DNA of 18,962 nucleotides, taken from the NCBI GenBank assembly GCA_024196135.1, contig JAMQCK010000617.1:1-18962 (forward strand), given 5' to 3'. Under the pieces are notes generated by a model, which was not told where the DNA came from, ran no database searches, and saw only the letters and a program-made list of their open reading frames with translations. This DNA is from Pleurotus ostreatus/Saccharomyces cerevisiae fusant (Eukaryota > Opisthokonta). Positions 1 through 7,993 of this stretch are shown here, piece after piece (position 1 is the first letter of the stretch; the number at the start of each line of letters is the position of its first letter). The position numbers and the translations under genes are program-made.

Positions 1-680
1 GCGAGCGTGGAGTTGACGCGTTGCGCCATGGCCTTGTTCTCGGCGATGAAGTTTTTGACGAAGAGGCATTGGGGGCCGGTCTCCGGGGAGTGGGGGAATC
101 GGCGGCACTTCTCGACGGTGGCCCATTCGCGGGCGATGATCTCGAGCGCCTCCTCGCCGTCCTTTGCTAGTCCACTCTCGACGAGCCAGCAGCCAATGAC
201 CATGCCGGTACGGCCTATGCCGCCGCGGCAGTGGACAGCAGTGATTCGTCGCCGGCGCTCGTTGTCGCGAAGTATGTGCAGCACGCCGTACATGTACTCG
301 ACGCAGGGCGGTAGCGAGCGGTCGCGGATGGGGAAGCGGTGGTACTCGAGCGTGGAGGGGTCGATGCCAAGAAGCTCGGCGCGTGCATTCAAAATACCGC
401 ACTGCACGTAGGACCGCAGCTCTCCGTCTTCGGTGAGGTCGATGAAGGTTCGGACACCAGCTTTGAGCAGAGCATCGAGCTTGGGCCGGTAGGGGTCCTT
501 CGGCGTCCATGGGTACTCGCAGGCGAGCAGTAGTGGGGTAGCCCAGTAGGAGTTCGGGATGGGGCGCGGGCAGTGGGCCGAGAGAGGAGCTGGCCGATCT
601 GCGGGGTGCAGGTCCTGCAGCTGCCGCTGGTCCTCAACGAGGGAGGAGGTAGTGGTCATGTAATTCTTGGACAAGGTCAT
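1..680 (-). CDS. Protein tyrosine/dual-specificity phosphatase, C-terminus cut by window edge
   Basis: Cysteine-dependent phosphatase, expected to remove phosphate from tyrosine (possibly also Ser/Thr) residues. An uninterrupted frame runs from the ATG at 680 to the left edge, about 226 codons with no stop, so the C-terminus lies outside. The P-loop VHCRGGIGRTG is complete: nucleophile C151 and arginine R157 of the HCx5R signature. D120 in FPIRDRSLP is the likely general acid. Upstream, residues 44-52 (SYWATPLLL) and 77-83 (VRTFIDL) resemble the first strands of the DSP-like fold. No intron is needed in the visible part. A second in-frame ATG at 659 is an alternative start. A TATA-like motif lies about 90 bp upstream. 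Family assignment is firm; the substrate and subfamily cannot be told from the sequence. Confidence 0.88.
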   Translation of the reverse strand, partial: MTLSKNYMTTTSSLVEDQRQLQDLHPADRPAPLSAHCPRPIPNSYWATPLLLACEYPWTPKDPYRPKLDALLKAGVRTFIDLTEDGELRSYVQCGILNARAELLGIDPSTLEYHRFPIRDRSLPPCVEYMYGVLHILRDNERRRRITAVHCRGGIGRTGMVIGCWLVESGLAKDGEEALEIIAREWATVEKCRRFPHSPETGPQCLFVKNFIAENKAMAQRVNSTL

Positions 681-767
681 GATGCGTGCGTTTCTATGAA
701 GGGTGCGTATGTGGGTGGTGGTGGACGCGATGATGGTCGTTAAAAGCCAAGAGGGACTTCCGGGCCG

Positions 768-774
768 TTTATAA
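768..774 (-). promoter_or_regulatory. TATA-like element upstream of the phosphatase gene
   Basis: Minus strand reads TTATAAA, 88-94 bp upstream of the phosphatase ATG at 680. The spacing suits a core promoter with a short 5' UTR. The assignment rests on motif and position only. Confidence 0.4.
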
Positions 775-780
775 CTCAGG

Positions 781-1669
781 GGCTGCACAGCCACTGTGAC
801 GCGCGATCACGGACCAATGAACGACGTCCATTTCTGGACGATCATGAGTGGGATCGGAACCCCGCGCAGAGACCTCCCCCTCGGGAGGTCCGGGAGCTGC
901 GGGGAAGCAATGCAGTAGCGGGGGACAGCCAAGAGCGCAGATGACCTCCCGCTCCCAGCATCTACTCGACTTTCCCGTCGCTGCCACACCTTGGCGTCTC
1001 GCCTAGACTCTGTATCCTGCACACGCTGAATTGACTCCGGCGCGCATGTTTAGGGCGACATTTCGGCCCCCCTTTCGGGCGGGATACACCTGGACTCGAC
1101 CAAGCTACCGCGCCTGCCGCTCTATGCCCGATAGATTCTGTCCCGAGCGCTCCACCTCCTCGTCTCGGTTGCTGCACGTTCGCCGAGATCAGAATAGCCT
1201 CTCCAACACGTCTACTGCTCACCTCAAGCATGCAGCGATATAGGTCCCGGACGTACGCCAGGCTCCTATGCCCAGCATTCATTGCAATCCGCGGAGTTTG
1301 GGCGTCATCCGGTCCACCCTTATATCATCTATTGCATCGATGCCTCGCGAATGTCTCGCCTGCGGCGCAAGCATCAGTTCACGAGCCCTATCATCTGCCT
1401 TGGACGACGCCGACTGCCACTGATACTGGACAAGCCCATGCGCCGGATCCTCACTTGGTACGCCCATCGAGCAGCTCACCGACAGTTTAACCCCTCTTAT
1501 CGTCGCGCGGCCCCGGAGGCTGGCGCTTCTCGGTCTTCTCCGCACGAAGCACTGTCGACTGTACGCACCGAAGTCCTTCCCGTCGATACAGCCCTTCGAA
1601 GTTCATCAAACGTCCACTCAATGGTCATAGCAAGGCGCGGCCTAGTCGCTGATAGGTCCTATCGGGCGT
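781..1669. other. Intergenic stretch without a recognisable gene
   Basis: This lies between the 3' end of the minus-strand paralogue A gene (stop at 1670-1672) and the phosphatase promoter. Short open frames occur on both strands (for example 1282-1764 plus and 962-1282 minus), but none shows recognisable domains, paralogues or splice partners. It contains a perfect hairpin at 871-890. I see no RNA gene or transposon here. Confidence 0.5.
871..890. repeat. Perfect 8-bp inverted repeat (hairpin)
   Basis: GACCTCCC and GGGAGGTC flank a 4-nt loop (CCTC). A third partial copy of GACCTCCC occurs near 940-947 on the plus strand. It sits about 190-210 bp upstream of the phosphatase start. It could be a binding site for a dimeric regulator or chance in GC-rich DNA. 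Confidence 0.5.
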
Positions 1670-3071
1670 TCATCTGTGCCCTCCGTACGTCTCCCGCACC
1701 GCTAACTCATCTGCCAACTCTTCCTGCTCAAGCTCTATCTCCTCCCGCCAAGCTTGTTCCGTGACGATCTCGACGTCCCGCTCACTCTCCGCCTCACCAA
1801 TACCCATGATTTCCCGATCTGGTAAACAGTCAGCAATCGCGACCTCCCTCTGGAAAGCTCGCGAAATCGAGACTCACCTCGTGCAGCATCGACAATCACC
1901 AGCCAGAGGGTGTCATCTGTTTCCCACTTGTCGACGACCTCGGCGTTCGCCACCCGAGTTTCTAGGATGGTCTGCCTCGGCCCGAGCACACCTCCAATGA
2001 GGCCCTGCCCGCGCCTCTCCCGACGCGCTGCCCTCCGGTACCCGAACTGATCACGGACGGTTGCATCGCTGTAGTCGCCCGCCTCCATCGCCTCCTGCTG
2101 CGCCCGCTTCGCAGCCAACTCCTCCCGCCGACCGGCTCGCCGTCGCTCTTGCCGCGCCAACACACCCTCGTCGAACTTGACCCCCCACGCCTGCATCGTA
2201 TCCATCGCGCCCTTCGCCTTCGCCGGCGGTGGTATGTCGAAGGAAACTGGTAATGCCGCGTCGCCCAGCGCGTCCAACCTCCGCTGAATCCGCAACAAGC
2301 CCTCGTCACCGTCTTGCACCGTATAGTCCATCGGTTCGGCCCCACCGGAAGACGACGTCGCCCCCGCCACCGCTCGCACGACCCGACTCGTAATCGGCAG
2401 CGGTACCTTCAAGAGCACCTTCCCCACGCCTCTGCCAAACTTGTTCAGCGCGCTCTTCGCGGCACCGGAAGTAGTGGAGGTTGCGCCGAGGAGCTGCATC
2501 GCCGCAGCGGTAGTGCAGATCCGCGCGGCGAGGCCCCGGGGACGGAAGATGCGGAGGTTGGCAGCACGCATGTAGCGGTCGGTGAGCGTTTTCGAGAGCG
2601 CGCGCATTCCTGCTTGCGCGCCGGCCTGTATGGCCATGGACGCGATCATCGTCCAGTGATACGGTCTAAAGATTCGCGTCAATTCGGCGTGTGCATACAA
2701 CGCGACAATATCACTCACACTAGCCCGATGATCTTCCCCGCCAGGTCTACCACCCTCAACGGTGGACTAGCGACAATTGCCAGGTTCAACCCGTCTATGA
2801 AGGCGAGAAAGTCCTCCATAGGTAGGTCGACTGCTTCGTGGAAGATGGTGTTGTATCCCCTCGCGAATGGGGCGCCATCGCCGGTGGCGATCTGCGGGAG
2901 GCAGAAGGGGAGGGGGAGCGCGTCGTGTCTAGAGGATGTATAGGCGGAAGGGGGGAGGAAACTGTCGATCAGGAATTGGGAGTCGCGCACGAGCTGGACG
3001 CCGTTGGGGGCGGTGTCGTTGGGTTGCTTGGGGGCAGAGGTCAAAGTACTGGGAGAGCAGTTGTACGCCAT
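1670..3071 (-). CDS. Fungal protein of unnamed family, paralogue A (429 aa, three exons)
   Basis: I do not recognise a named family, but a paralogue lies just upstream at 4319-5781. Exons are 2719-3071, 1878-2665 and 1670-1818. Introns are 53 nt (2666-2718, phase 2) and 59 nt (1819-1877, phase 1), both with GTGAGT donors and TTGAC or CTGAC branch sites, and the phases agree with the paralogue. The N-terminal half (about 30-190) is most conserved: DSQFLIDSFLPP, LPLPFCLPQIATG, FARGY, AFIDGLNLAIVASP, the segment MAIQAGAQAGMRALSKTLTD, and RIFRPRGLAARICTT. The last resembles a PRGL motif I recall in uncharacterised fungal proteins. Then come AKGAMDTMQAWGVKF, a basic Arg/Glu-rich stretch, LWLVIVDAAR, and an acidic C-terminus. 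Small Ala/Gly-rich segments near 120-145 could contact membrane. Function unknown. Confidence 0.75.
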
Positions 3072-3127
3072 CGTGCTCAAAGGGGAGGGAAGGAAAGCTG
3101 TTGCTGATAGCTGGTCCGCCGGAGGTC

Positions 3128-3137
3128 GTATATATAG
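3128..3137 (-). promoter_or_regulatory. TATA box of paralogue A
   Basis: Minus strand reads CTATATATAC, about 57-66 bp upstream of the ATG at 3071. It supports starting paralogue A at 3071 rather than at upstream in-frame codons, because an earlier start would make the TATA box coding. Confidence 0.55.
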
Positions 3138-3487
3138 CAGCAGAAAACGAATGCCTTCCTCGGGCCTCAGAATGAGACTTGTAGCGGGAATCGGTGGGAG
3201 GTGGATAGGAGCGTTTGATCCCGTTGGATGCTGTGCCCCATAGGCGCGACGAGAGGAGCAGAGATGCGAAGGATCGTCAGGACGCTGATCGAAACAAGGG
3301 GACGCACGAATATAGAACTTGCGCCGCAACCAAAGCGAGGAATATGAATAAACGCGAAGAGAGGCAGAAATCGCAGCAGTATATTCTGGTGATAAGTAAC
3401 TCCCATGACGCCGTTTGATACCGCTCATTATTTGGGCACAAGAATGAACGATGGCTGTAGAGGACAGGAAGCGTCGTCGACGCCACC

Positions 3488-3508
3488 GGCCGGCGGCAGT
3501 CGCCGGCC
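3488..3508. repeat. Perfect GC-rich hairpin
   Basis: GGCCGGCG and CGCCGGCC flank the 5-nt loop GCAGT. It lies in the intergenic region 5' of paralogue A, nine bases before an E-box. Confidence 0.5.
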
Positions 3509-3515
3509 TGGGTTG

Positions 3516-3524
3516 AGCACGTGA
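3516..3524. promoter_or_regulatory. E-box (CACGTG), Cbf1-like context
   Basis: Plus strand reads GCACGTGAC; the minus strand reads GTCACGTGC, matching the yeast CDEI/Cbf1 consensus RTCACRTG. It lies about 445 bp upstream of the paralogue A start and about 370 bp upstream of the possible plus-strand transcript, so it could serve either. A CACGTG hexamer by itself is weak evidence. Confidence 0.35.
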
Positions 3525-3895
3525 CTTAATCCCATCGCATCAACAAACCACGCGTCGTATCAACAAGCGCCTGCTTCGCACCGCCACCACCTTTTGGGTC
3601 CGCGAGCAGTACATAACCCAGCGTCTTTCTTCCTTTGAAATCGTGGATGGAAGGCTAGCTCCCCCGCCTAAGCCGTCCTTCGGGGCGTTCCCAAGCGGGG
3701 TCGGGTACGTGTGGGACAGGGTTTGTGGTTATGGCTGGTCGACTTGGGGGTTGGGGGCAACCTCAGTCCAAGGAGGCACGTCACCCGCCTGGCCCTATTC
3801 TTCGCCCTCGATGCGCTCTGGCCCACAAGTATGGCTGGGGCGCGGAAAGTGGAGGCGGCGTTCGGACTTGAGCCGAATGTGCGTCGACACGCAAC

Positions 3896-4141
3896 ATGTT
3901 AACCATCCTGAACCCTTTGGCGAGTTCGTTCTCGCGCTTCAAGGTCGATATCTGGTTTAATTTCCGCGGGCACGTTGACTAAACCGCGTACAGACTCTCG
4001 CACTCCACGTACTGGCCGACGACGGACCTCGACGGACTCAGCGTCAATCTAGTCTTCAAGGTAAGCGCAATGCAGTCATAGCTGCATTGTCCTAACATTT
4101 GGATCCTGCAGCTTCGCCTCCGATCTCACCTTGGATATAAA
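3896..4141 (+). other. Possible small spliced transcript, product unidentified
   Basis: Strong intron signals appear on the plus strand. The intron at 4061-4111 (51 nt) has donor GTAAGC, branch CCTAAC and acceptor TGCAG. An upstream acceptor ending at 3993 is preceded by TTGACTAA. A minimal model starts at ATG 3896, has exons 3896-3943, 3994-4060 and 4112-4141, and gives 47 residues beginning MLTILNPLASSF. Its first donor (GTCGAT) is poor; a better donor GTGCGT at 3879 would use different upstream sequence from about 3711. Another frame of the middle exon also stays open across the second intron. I therefore trust the introns more than any protein. It could be a small gene, a gene remnant or a spliced noncoding RNA. 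Confidence 0.35.
4068..4089. repeat. Hairpin inside the plus-strand intron
   Basis: CAATGCAG and CTGCATTG (8-bp perfect arms) flank the loop TCATAG. The hairpin lies wholly within the putative intron 4061-4111 and would bring the donor closer to the branch site. Confidence 0.5.
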
Positions 4142-4318
4142 TTCTGCGCCTCTGCTATCTGCCTCGTTCTCACTTGATCCCTACGGCTCAGGCACTCGTG
4201 TATCGTTGCTCCCTATGCTCGCTTGTTCCTGTGTTTTTCCACTGCCCGCGCTCGTCACTGGAATGTCTATTTTGAAGGGCGCCACGGCCGTATTGCCATG
4301 CCTTCTATCTACGTGCGT

Positions 4319-5781
4319 TCAAGGAAATTTGTGCGCGCCATACGCCCCCGGAACCGCCTTCTCACCGGCATACTCGAGTTCTTCATCTTCCGAGAGCTCC
4401 TGGTCAACTTCCTGTCGCCAGGCCTGCTCCGTGACGACCTCCACGTCTCGCTCGTTATCCGCCTCTGAGATCCCCATGATCTCCCTATCTGAGAGACAGT
4501 CAGTGACGAACATCGTCTTCGGGAGTGGAGTGCTCACCTCTCGCCGCATCCACAATCACCAGCCACAGGATAGCATTCCTAGCGCGCCGCTCCCGCTTCT
4601 CCTCCTTCTCCGCCCGCTTCTCCGTGCGCCTCTCCTCTTTGTCCTCGCGTTTCTCAGCGCGCCGCTCGTCCTTCAAGGCATGCTTCTCGTCCTTGCGCTC
4701 TCGCTTGTCCGCCTTCCTCTGGTCCTTCTCGGCGCGTTTGTCCGCCTTCTCGGGATGCTTTTCTGCTTTCCTCTCATGCTTTTCTGCCCGCTTTTCCTGC
4801 TTCTCCATCTGCTTCTCCGCTTTTCTCTCGTGCTTGCTCGCGTCTTTCTCCTCGCGCCTCTCTTGCTTCCCCGCCCGCTTGTCCAGTTTCCGCGCGCGCT
4901 TCTCCTGCTGGCGCATGCGCTTCCGCTCCTGGCGCGCCGCCGCCATCTCGTCAAATTTGACGCCCCACGCCTGCATCGTGTCCATCGCGCCCTTGGCCTT
5001 CGCGGGCGGCGGGACGTCGAAAGAAACGGGCAGCGCGGCGTTGCCGAGCATAGCCAACCGCCGCTGAATGCCCGCCATCGTGTAGTCAACCTTAACCTGC
5101 GTCACCCCCCTCGACGTCGCCGTCCGCGAGATCGGCTGCGGGCTGACCAGCGTGTTCAACGAGGTGGTCGACGCGTTCGGGTCCATGCCGAGCAGGAGCA
5201 TCATGGCGTCGGTGGTGCAGATGCGCGCGGCGAGCCCGCGGGGGCGGAAGACGCGCTGGTTGGCGGCGCGCAGGTAGCGGTCGGTGAGCGTCTTGGAGAG
5301 GATGCGCATGCCCGCCTGCGCGCCCACGTCTATCGCCGTCGACGCGATCATGGCCCAGTGGTGGGGGCTGCGATGGGCGTCAATACTCACTGTACGTTCG
5401 GACTCGAGGGAAACGCGCTCACATCAGCCCAAGAACCTTGCCCGCCAACGATACCACCCTGTGCAACATCGACCGTCAGCAATAGCTGTGTGCTTCGAGC
5501 GCCCATCCTCACCTCAGCGAAGGGCTCGCCACTATCGCTAAATTTAGACCGTCAAGAAACGCGATGAACTCCTCCATCGGCAGATCGACCGCTTGGTGGA
5601 GTATCGGGTTGTACCCTCTGGCGAAGGGGGAGCCTGTAGCGATTTGTGGGAGGCATAGGGGGAGGGGAAGTCTATAAAGTTTGGATGGATGGGAGACGGT
5701 AGGGGGTAAGAAGCTGTCGATGAGGAATTGCGAGTCGCGCGCGAGCTGGACACCGTTGTCGGCGTTGTTTTGTGCGGCCAT
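4319..5781 (-). CDS. Fungal protein of unnamed family, paralogue B with long charged helix (434 aa, four exons)
   Basis: Tandem paralogue of the gene at 1670-3071. Exons are 5513-5781, 5423-5458, 4538-5367 and 4319-4488. Introns are 54, 55 and 49 nt in phases 2, 2 and 1; the second and third match paralogue A exactly, while the first has no counterpart there. Shared blocks in order: DSQFLIDSFLPP, PLCLPQIATG, FARGYNPIL, AFLDGLNLAIVASP, GAQAGMRILSKTLTDRY, VFRPRGLAARICTTDA, AKGAMDTMQAWGVKF, LWLVIVDAAR, DREIMGI and RDVEVVTEQAW. Residues about 247-365 are almost only Lys, Glu, Arg, Asp, His, Ala and Gln, with a heptad-like EKxxxKx rhythm. This predicts a single stable alpha-helix or coiled coil and replaces the region that in paralogue A holds ATVRDQFGYRR and GLIGGVLGP. 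The start at 5781 is an ATG aligned with the paralogue. Function unknown. Confidence 0.77.
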
Positions 5782-6147
5782 AAGATTGCAGTGGACTTGG
5801 AAGACGGGAAGGAAAGACGAGATACTTCACTTGAGAAATATAGGCCAATAAATAGCTTCCATGGATTGCCCACCTCGGACCCCAGACTGAGACTCGTCAC
5901 GCGAGTCGGCGCATAGGCTTCCGTTAAAGCTGTGCGCTGCACAGAGCGCCCTCTGACGAGTCCGGCCGGCGATGGGACAGATCAAGAACCAGGAAGTTGC
6001 ATATAGCACTGTACATTACGTCGAGGTATACTTGTACAAATTCCTGTCAGCAGGGCATCGACAGGGTATCACATACGAAATTCGAATCTAGACCTCAGCT
6101 CTTCTCTTCTCATCCCCCTCTCATCTGCGCGAGATCCCTTCCATCTG
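5782..6147. other. Short intergenic region between PGL and paralogue B
   Basis: This holds the 3' UTR of the PGL gene and the promoter of paralogue B, both on the minus strand. AT-rich motifs on the minus strand near 5837-5853 (reading CTATTTATTGG and CCTATATTTC) are TATA candidates about 60-70 bp before the ATG at 5781. No other gene is seen. Confidence 0.4.
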
Positions 6148-6979
6148 CTAGAGCTTGAACTCCGATCGCGGGTACTGGACTAGCCGTGCTGCGGGCTCGT
6201 CGACGAACCAGTACAGCTGGCCGGGGAAGACGGGCTGTACGCGCGATGCGGGCAGGCCCTTTTCAGGCTGATCGAGCACCTGCTGCAACACCTCCGCCTT
6301 CCCCTCGCCGGTAGCGATGAATGCGACGCGCGCGGCGTGGTTGATGACTGGGTAAGTGAAGGTGACGCGCTTTGGCGGTGGCTTGGGGCTCTCCTCGAGG
6401 TAGGCGACCCAGCGATCGTCTTCGAGCAGGAGCTCGTGACCGGGGAAGAGCGACGCGGTGTGCCCATCGGGTCCCATGCCGAGGAGAATGAGATCGAACA
6501 CGGGGAAGCGCGCGGCGTCCTTTTGTGCGAACTCGCGGATGAGCTCCTTCTCGTACGCGTCGCAGAGCTCCTCGAGGTCCCCGAGTAGGGACTCGTCGAG
6601 GTGGTGGATGTGCTCCTTCGGGATGGGCACCTTGTTGAAGAGCGCCTCCATGCAGGCGAGGTGATTGCATTCGGGGTCATTCAGCGGAACGACGCGCTCG
6701 TCGACGTAGTACACCTGCCTGCGTATGAGGTCAGCATGGTGGCGCCCAGTCGTTCGATCGGACGCACCACTTGTCCCACTTGGCGCCGGGGTGGTCGATG
6801 AGGCCGCCCAGATGCTTGGGCTGCGAGCCTCCGGAGAGCGCTATGGTGAAGCGGCCCTTCTTCTCGATGGCCTCCTTCTGAGCCTTGATGACGAAGTCGG
6901 CAAGCGACTTGACGAGGGCATCATCCGACGGAAACGTGTTGAGGATGGGAGGGTTGGGTGGGTGGTGAACGGCGGCCAT
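6148..6979 (-). CDS. 6-phosphogluconolactonase (260 aa, two exons)
   Basis: Hydrolyses 6-phosphogluconolactone to 6-phosphogluconate, the second step of the oxidative pentose phosphate pathway (EC 3.1.1.31; Sol3/Sol4 in yeast), normally cytosolic. Exons 6768-6979 and 6148-6718 are joined across a 49-nt intron (GTGCGT donor, CTGAC branch, CGCAG acceptor) to read KWDKWQVYYVDERVVP. Choosing the CAG four bases further downstream breaks the frame. Family signatures are present: IALSGGS (about 46-52), DERVVPLN (77-84) and LGMGPDGHTASLFPGH (150-165), which contains the conserved active-site region. Length is normal for a fungal enzyme. ATG 6979 has A at -3; the frame continues upstream without another ATG. 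A minus-strand AATAAA near 7078-7083 and a CRE-like site at 7110 lie upstream. Confidence 0.95.
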
Positions 6980-7109
6980 GGTAGGCTGGTCTGGTGTGGA
7001 GGTGATGGTGGTTGGAGCCAAGATATGGAGATTGCTAGTGCGCGTGTAGTAGCGTCCAGAGCACCCGCCACCGGCACTTTATTCCCAGCACATATCGATG
7101 TCGCGAGCG

Positions 7110-7117
7110 TGACGTCA
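7110..7117. promoter_or_regulatory. Palindromic CRE-type site TGACGTCA upstream of PGL
   Basis: A perfect 8-bp ATF/CREB-type bZIP palindrome lies 131-138 bp upstream of the PGL start codon. In fungi such sites bind stress or nutrient bZIP factors. A regulatory role here is inferred from position only. Confidence 0.45.
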
Positions 7118-7248
7118 CAATCAGCGCAAGGGCGTCGTTGCATCCTGCCTCTGCCGCTCATCTCTACGATTTCAGTCCGGCCGTGAACGCGCAAATTCAC
7201 GAGTCGACGAATATGGCGCTCCAGTCTAGTGGTCGTAGTTCGTCCAGC

Positions 7249-7600
7249 TGCAACTGAGCCTCCTCCCATGGCCGCATTGTCATATCCTGTCTTCGATGAC
7301 CTTCGTTGGCGTTGAGGCGTCAAGACCGGCGAGCAGCCCTCCGACGCAGACCGCGTTTCGATAGAAGTGGAACTAGAGGCTCTTCGAGCAACAGCGGACG
7401 CGCACACTCGGGCGCTCCAGAAAATACAACCCATCCGTCGTCTACCCGACGAGGTCATGTAAGCAACCTTGGACCTGCTTTGAGAATCTTCCGGCGTATC
7501 GCATGCAGCCGGTATACCCCTCAAAGTGACTGGAGCTGCTGAATCGCCTCTACATAGGAATTATGGACGGCCTGTGAGGCACTCGTAGACGCCGTGCGGC
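7249..7600 (+). pseudogene. Decayed F-box gene (fragment of the local family)
   Basis: The plus-strand frame from about 7287 clearly resembles the intact F-box genes: it reads PVFDDLRWR, a stop, then EQPSDADRVSIEVELEALRA, then DAHTRAL, then PIRRLPDEVM. In-frame stops occur at 7313-7315 (TGA), 7460-7462 (TAA) and 7481-7483 (TGA). About 19 codons between the coiled coil and F-box are missing compared with the gene at 7994. After the match ESSGV near 7484-7498 the copy loses more than 100 codons, then shows NYGRP near 7560. The N-terminal Cys/His segment is degraded and about 8 nt short. It cannot encode an F-box protein. It lies 0.4 kb upstream of the first intact copy in the same orientation. 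Confidence 0.82.
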
Positions 7601-7993
7601 GAGCGACGCCGCCGATTCAGAGGTTCTTCGATCGTGCTCATTGGCGAGTCGCAAATCACCCCCAAAGGGCTACATATTCTTGAATCTTTGATGAAAAGTA
7701 CTGCACTCGCTATGTCGCGACAGCGTCGACACATGGGTAGTCATTTTACTTAGATCGTGTACTCGCATCTCTCGGAAGAATCTGTCATTTGGTATCATAA
7801 AGCTCTCGCATCACACAAACAAACTGCGCCCTCGTCTGTAGCCGTCGTCTGCACCGTATGGGCGGTATACTGGAAGGAAATCTCGGTAGAGAGGTCATGG
7901 ACAAAATGACGGTCGGGCCGGGATCTAACGCTTTTGCCTCCCACGCTCATCTAGCCTGCGCGGCGACCGTAAATCCATACGGGCGACCCAGCC
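7601..7993. other. Upstream region of the first F-box gene
   Basis: Between the pseudogene remnant and ATG 7994 no frame with recognisable similarity is seen. It may contain further degraded pseudogene sequence and the promoter of the F-box gene. A TATA-like CATAAAG lies near 7796, about 200 bp from the ATG. Confidence 0.35.

Noticed and set aside
389..637. Minus-strand 82-aa open frame starting MRTSG
   Set aside because: It is an out-of-frame shadow of the phosphatase exon, which contains the HCx5R motif in the true frame.
826..872. Plus-strand frame reading PFLDDHEW, vaguely like the P-x-F-D-D-T-x-W of the F-box family
   Set aside because: The similarity covers only eight residues and nothing before or after aligns with the F-box genes, so a second pseudogene is not supported.
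1282..1764. 160-aa plus-strand open frame
   Set aside because: No domain, no paralogue, and it overlaps the 3' exon of paralogue A on the opposite strand; likely a chance frame in GC-rich DNA.
2715..3428. Upstream in-frame extension of paralogue A to 3428
   Set aside because: The TATA box at 3128-3137 would be coding, and paralogue B starts at the position corresponding to ATG 3071.
4131..5567. 478-aa plus-strand open frame, long and Leu/Arg-rich
   Set aside because: It is the antisense shadow of paralogue B; the Lys/Glu codons of the charged helix read as Leu/Phe/Ser on the other strand. The minus-strand gene has a matching paralogue and splice sites.
6980..7021. Extended PGL start at 7021
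   Set aside because: The codon there is TTG, not ATG; the first in-frame ATG is at 6979 with a good Kozak context.
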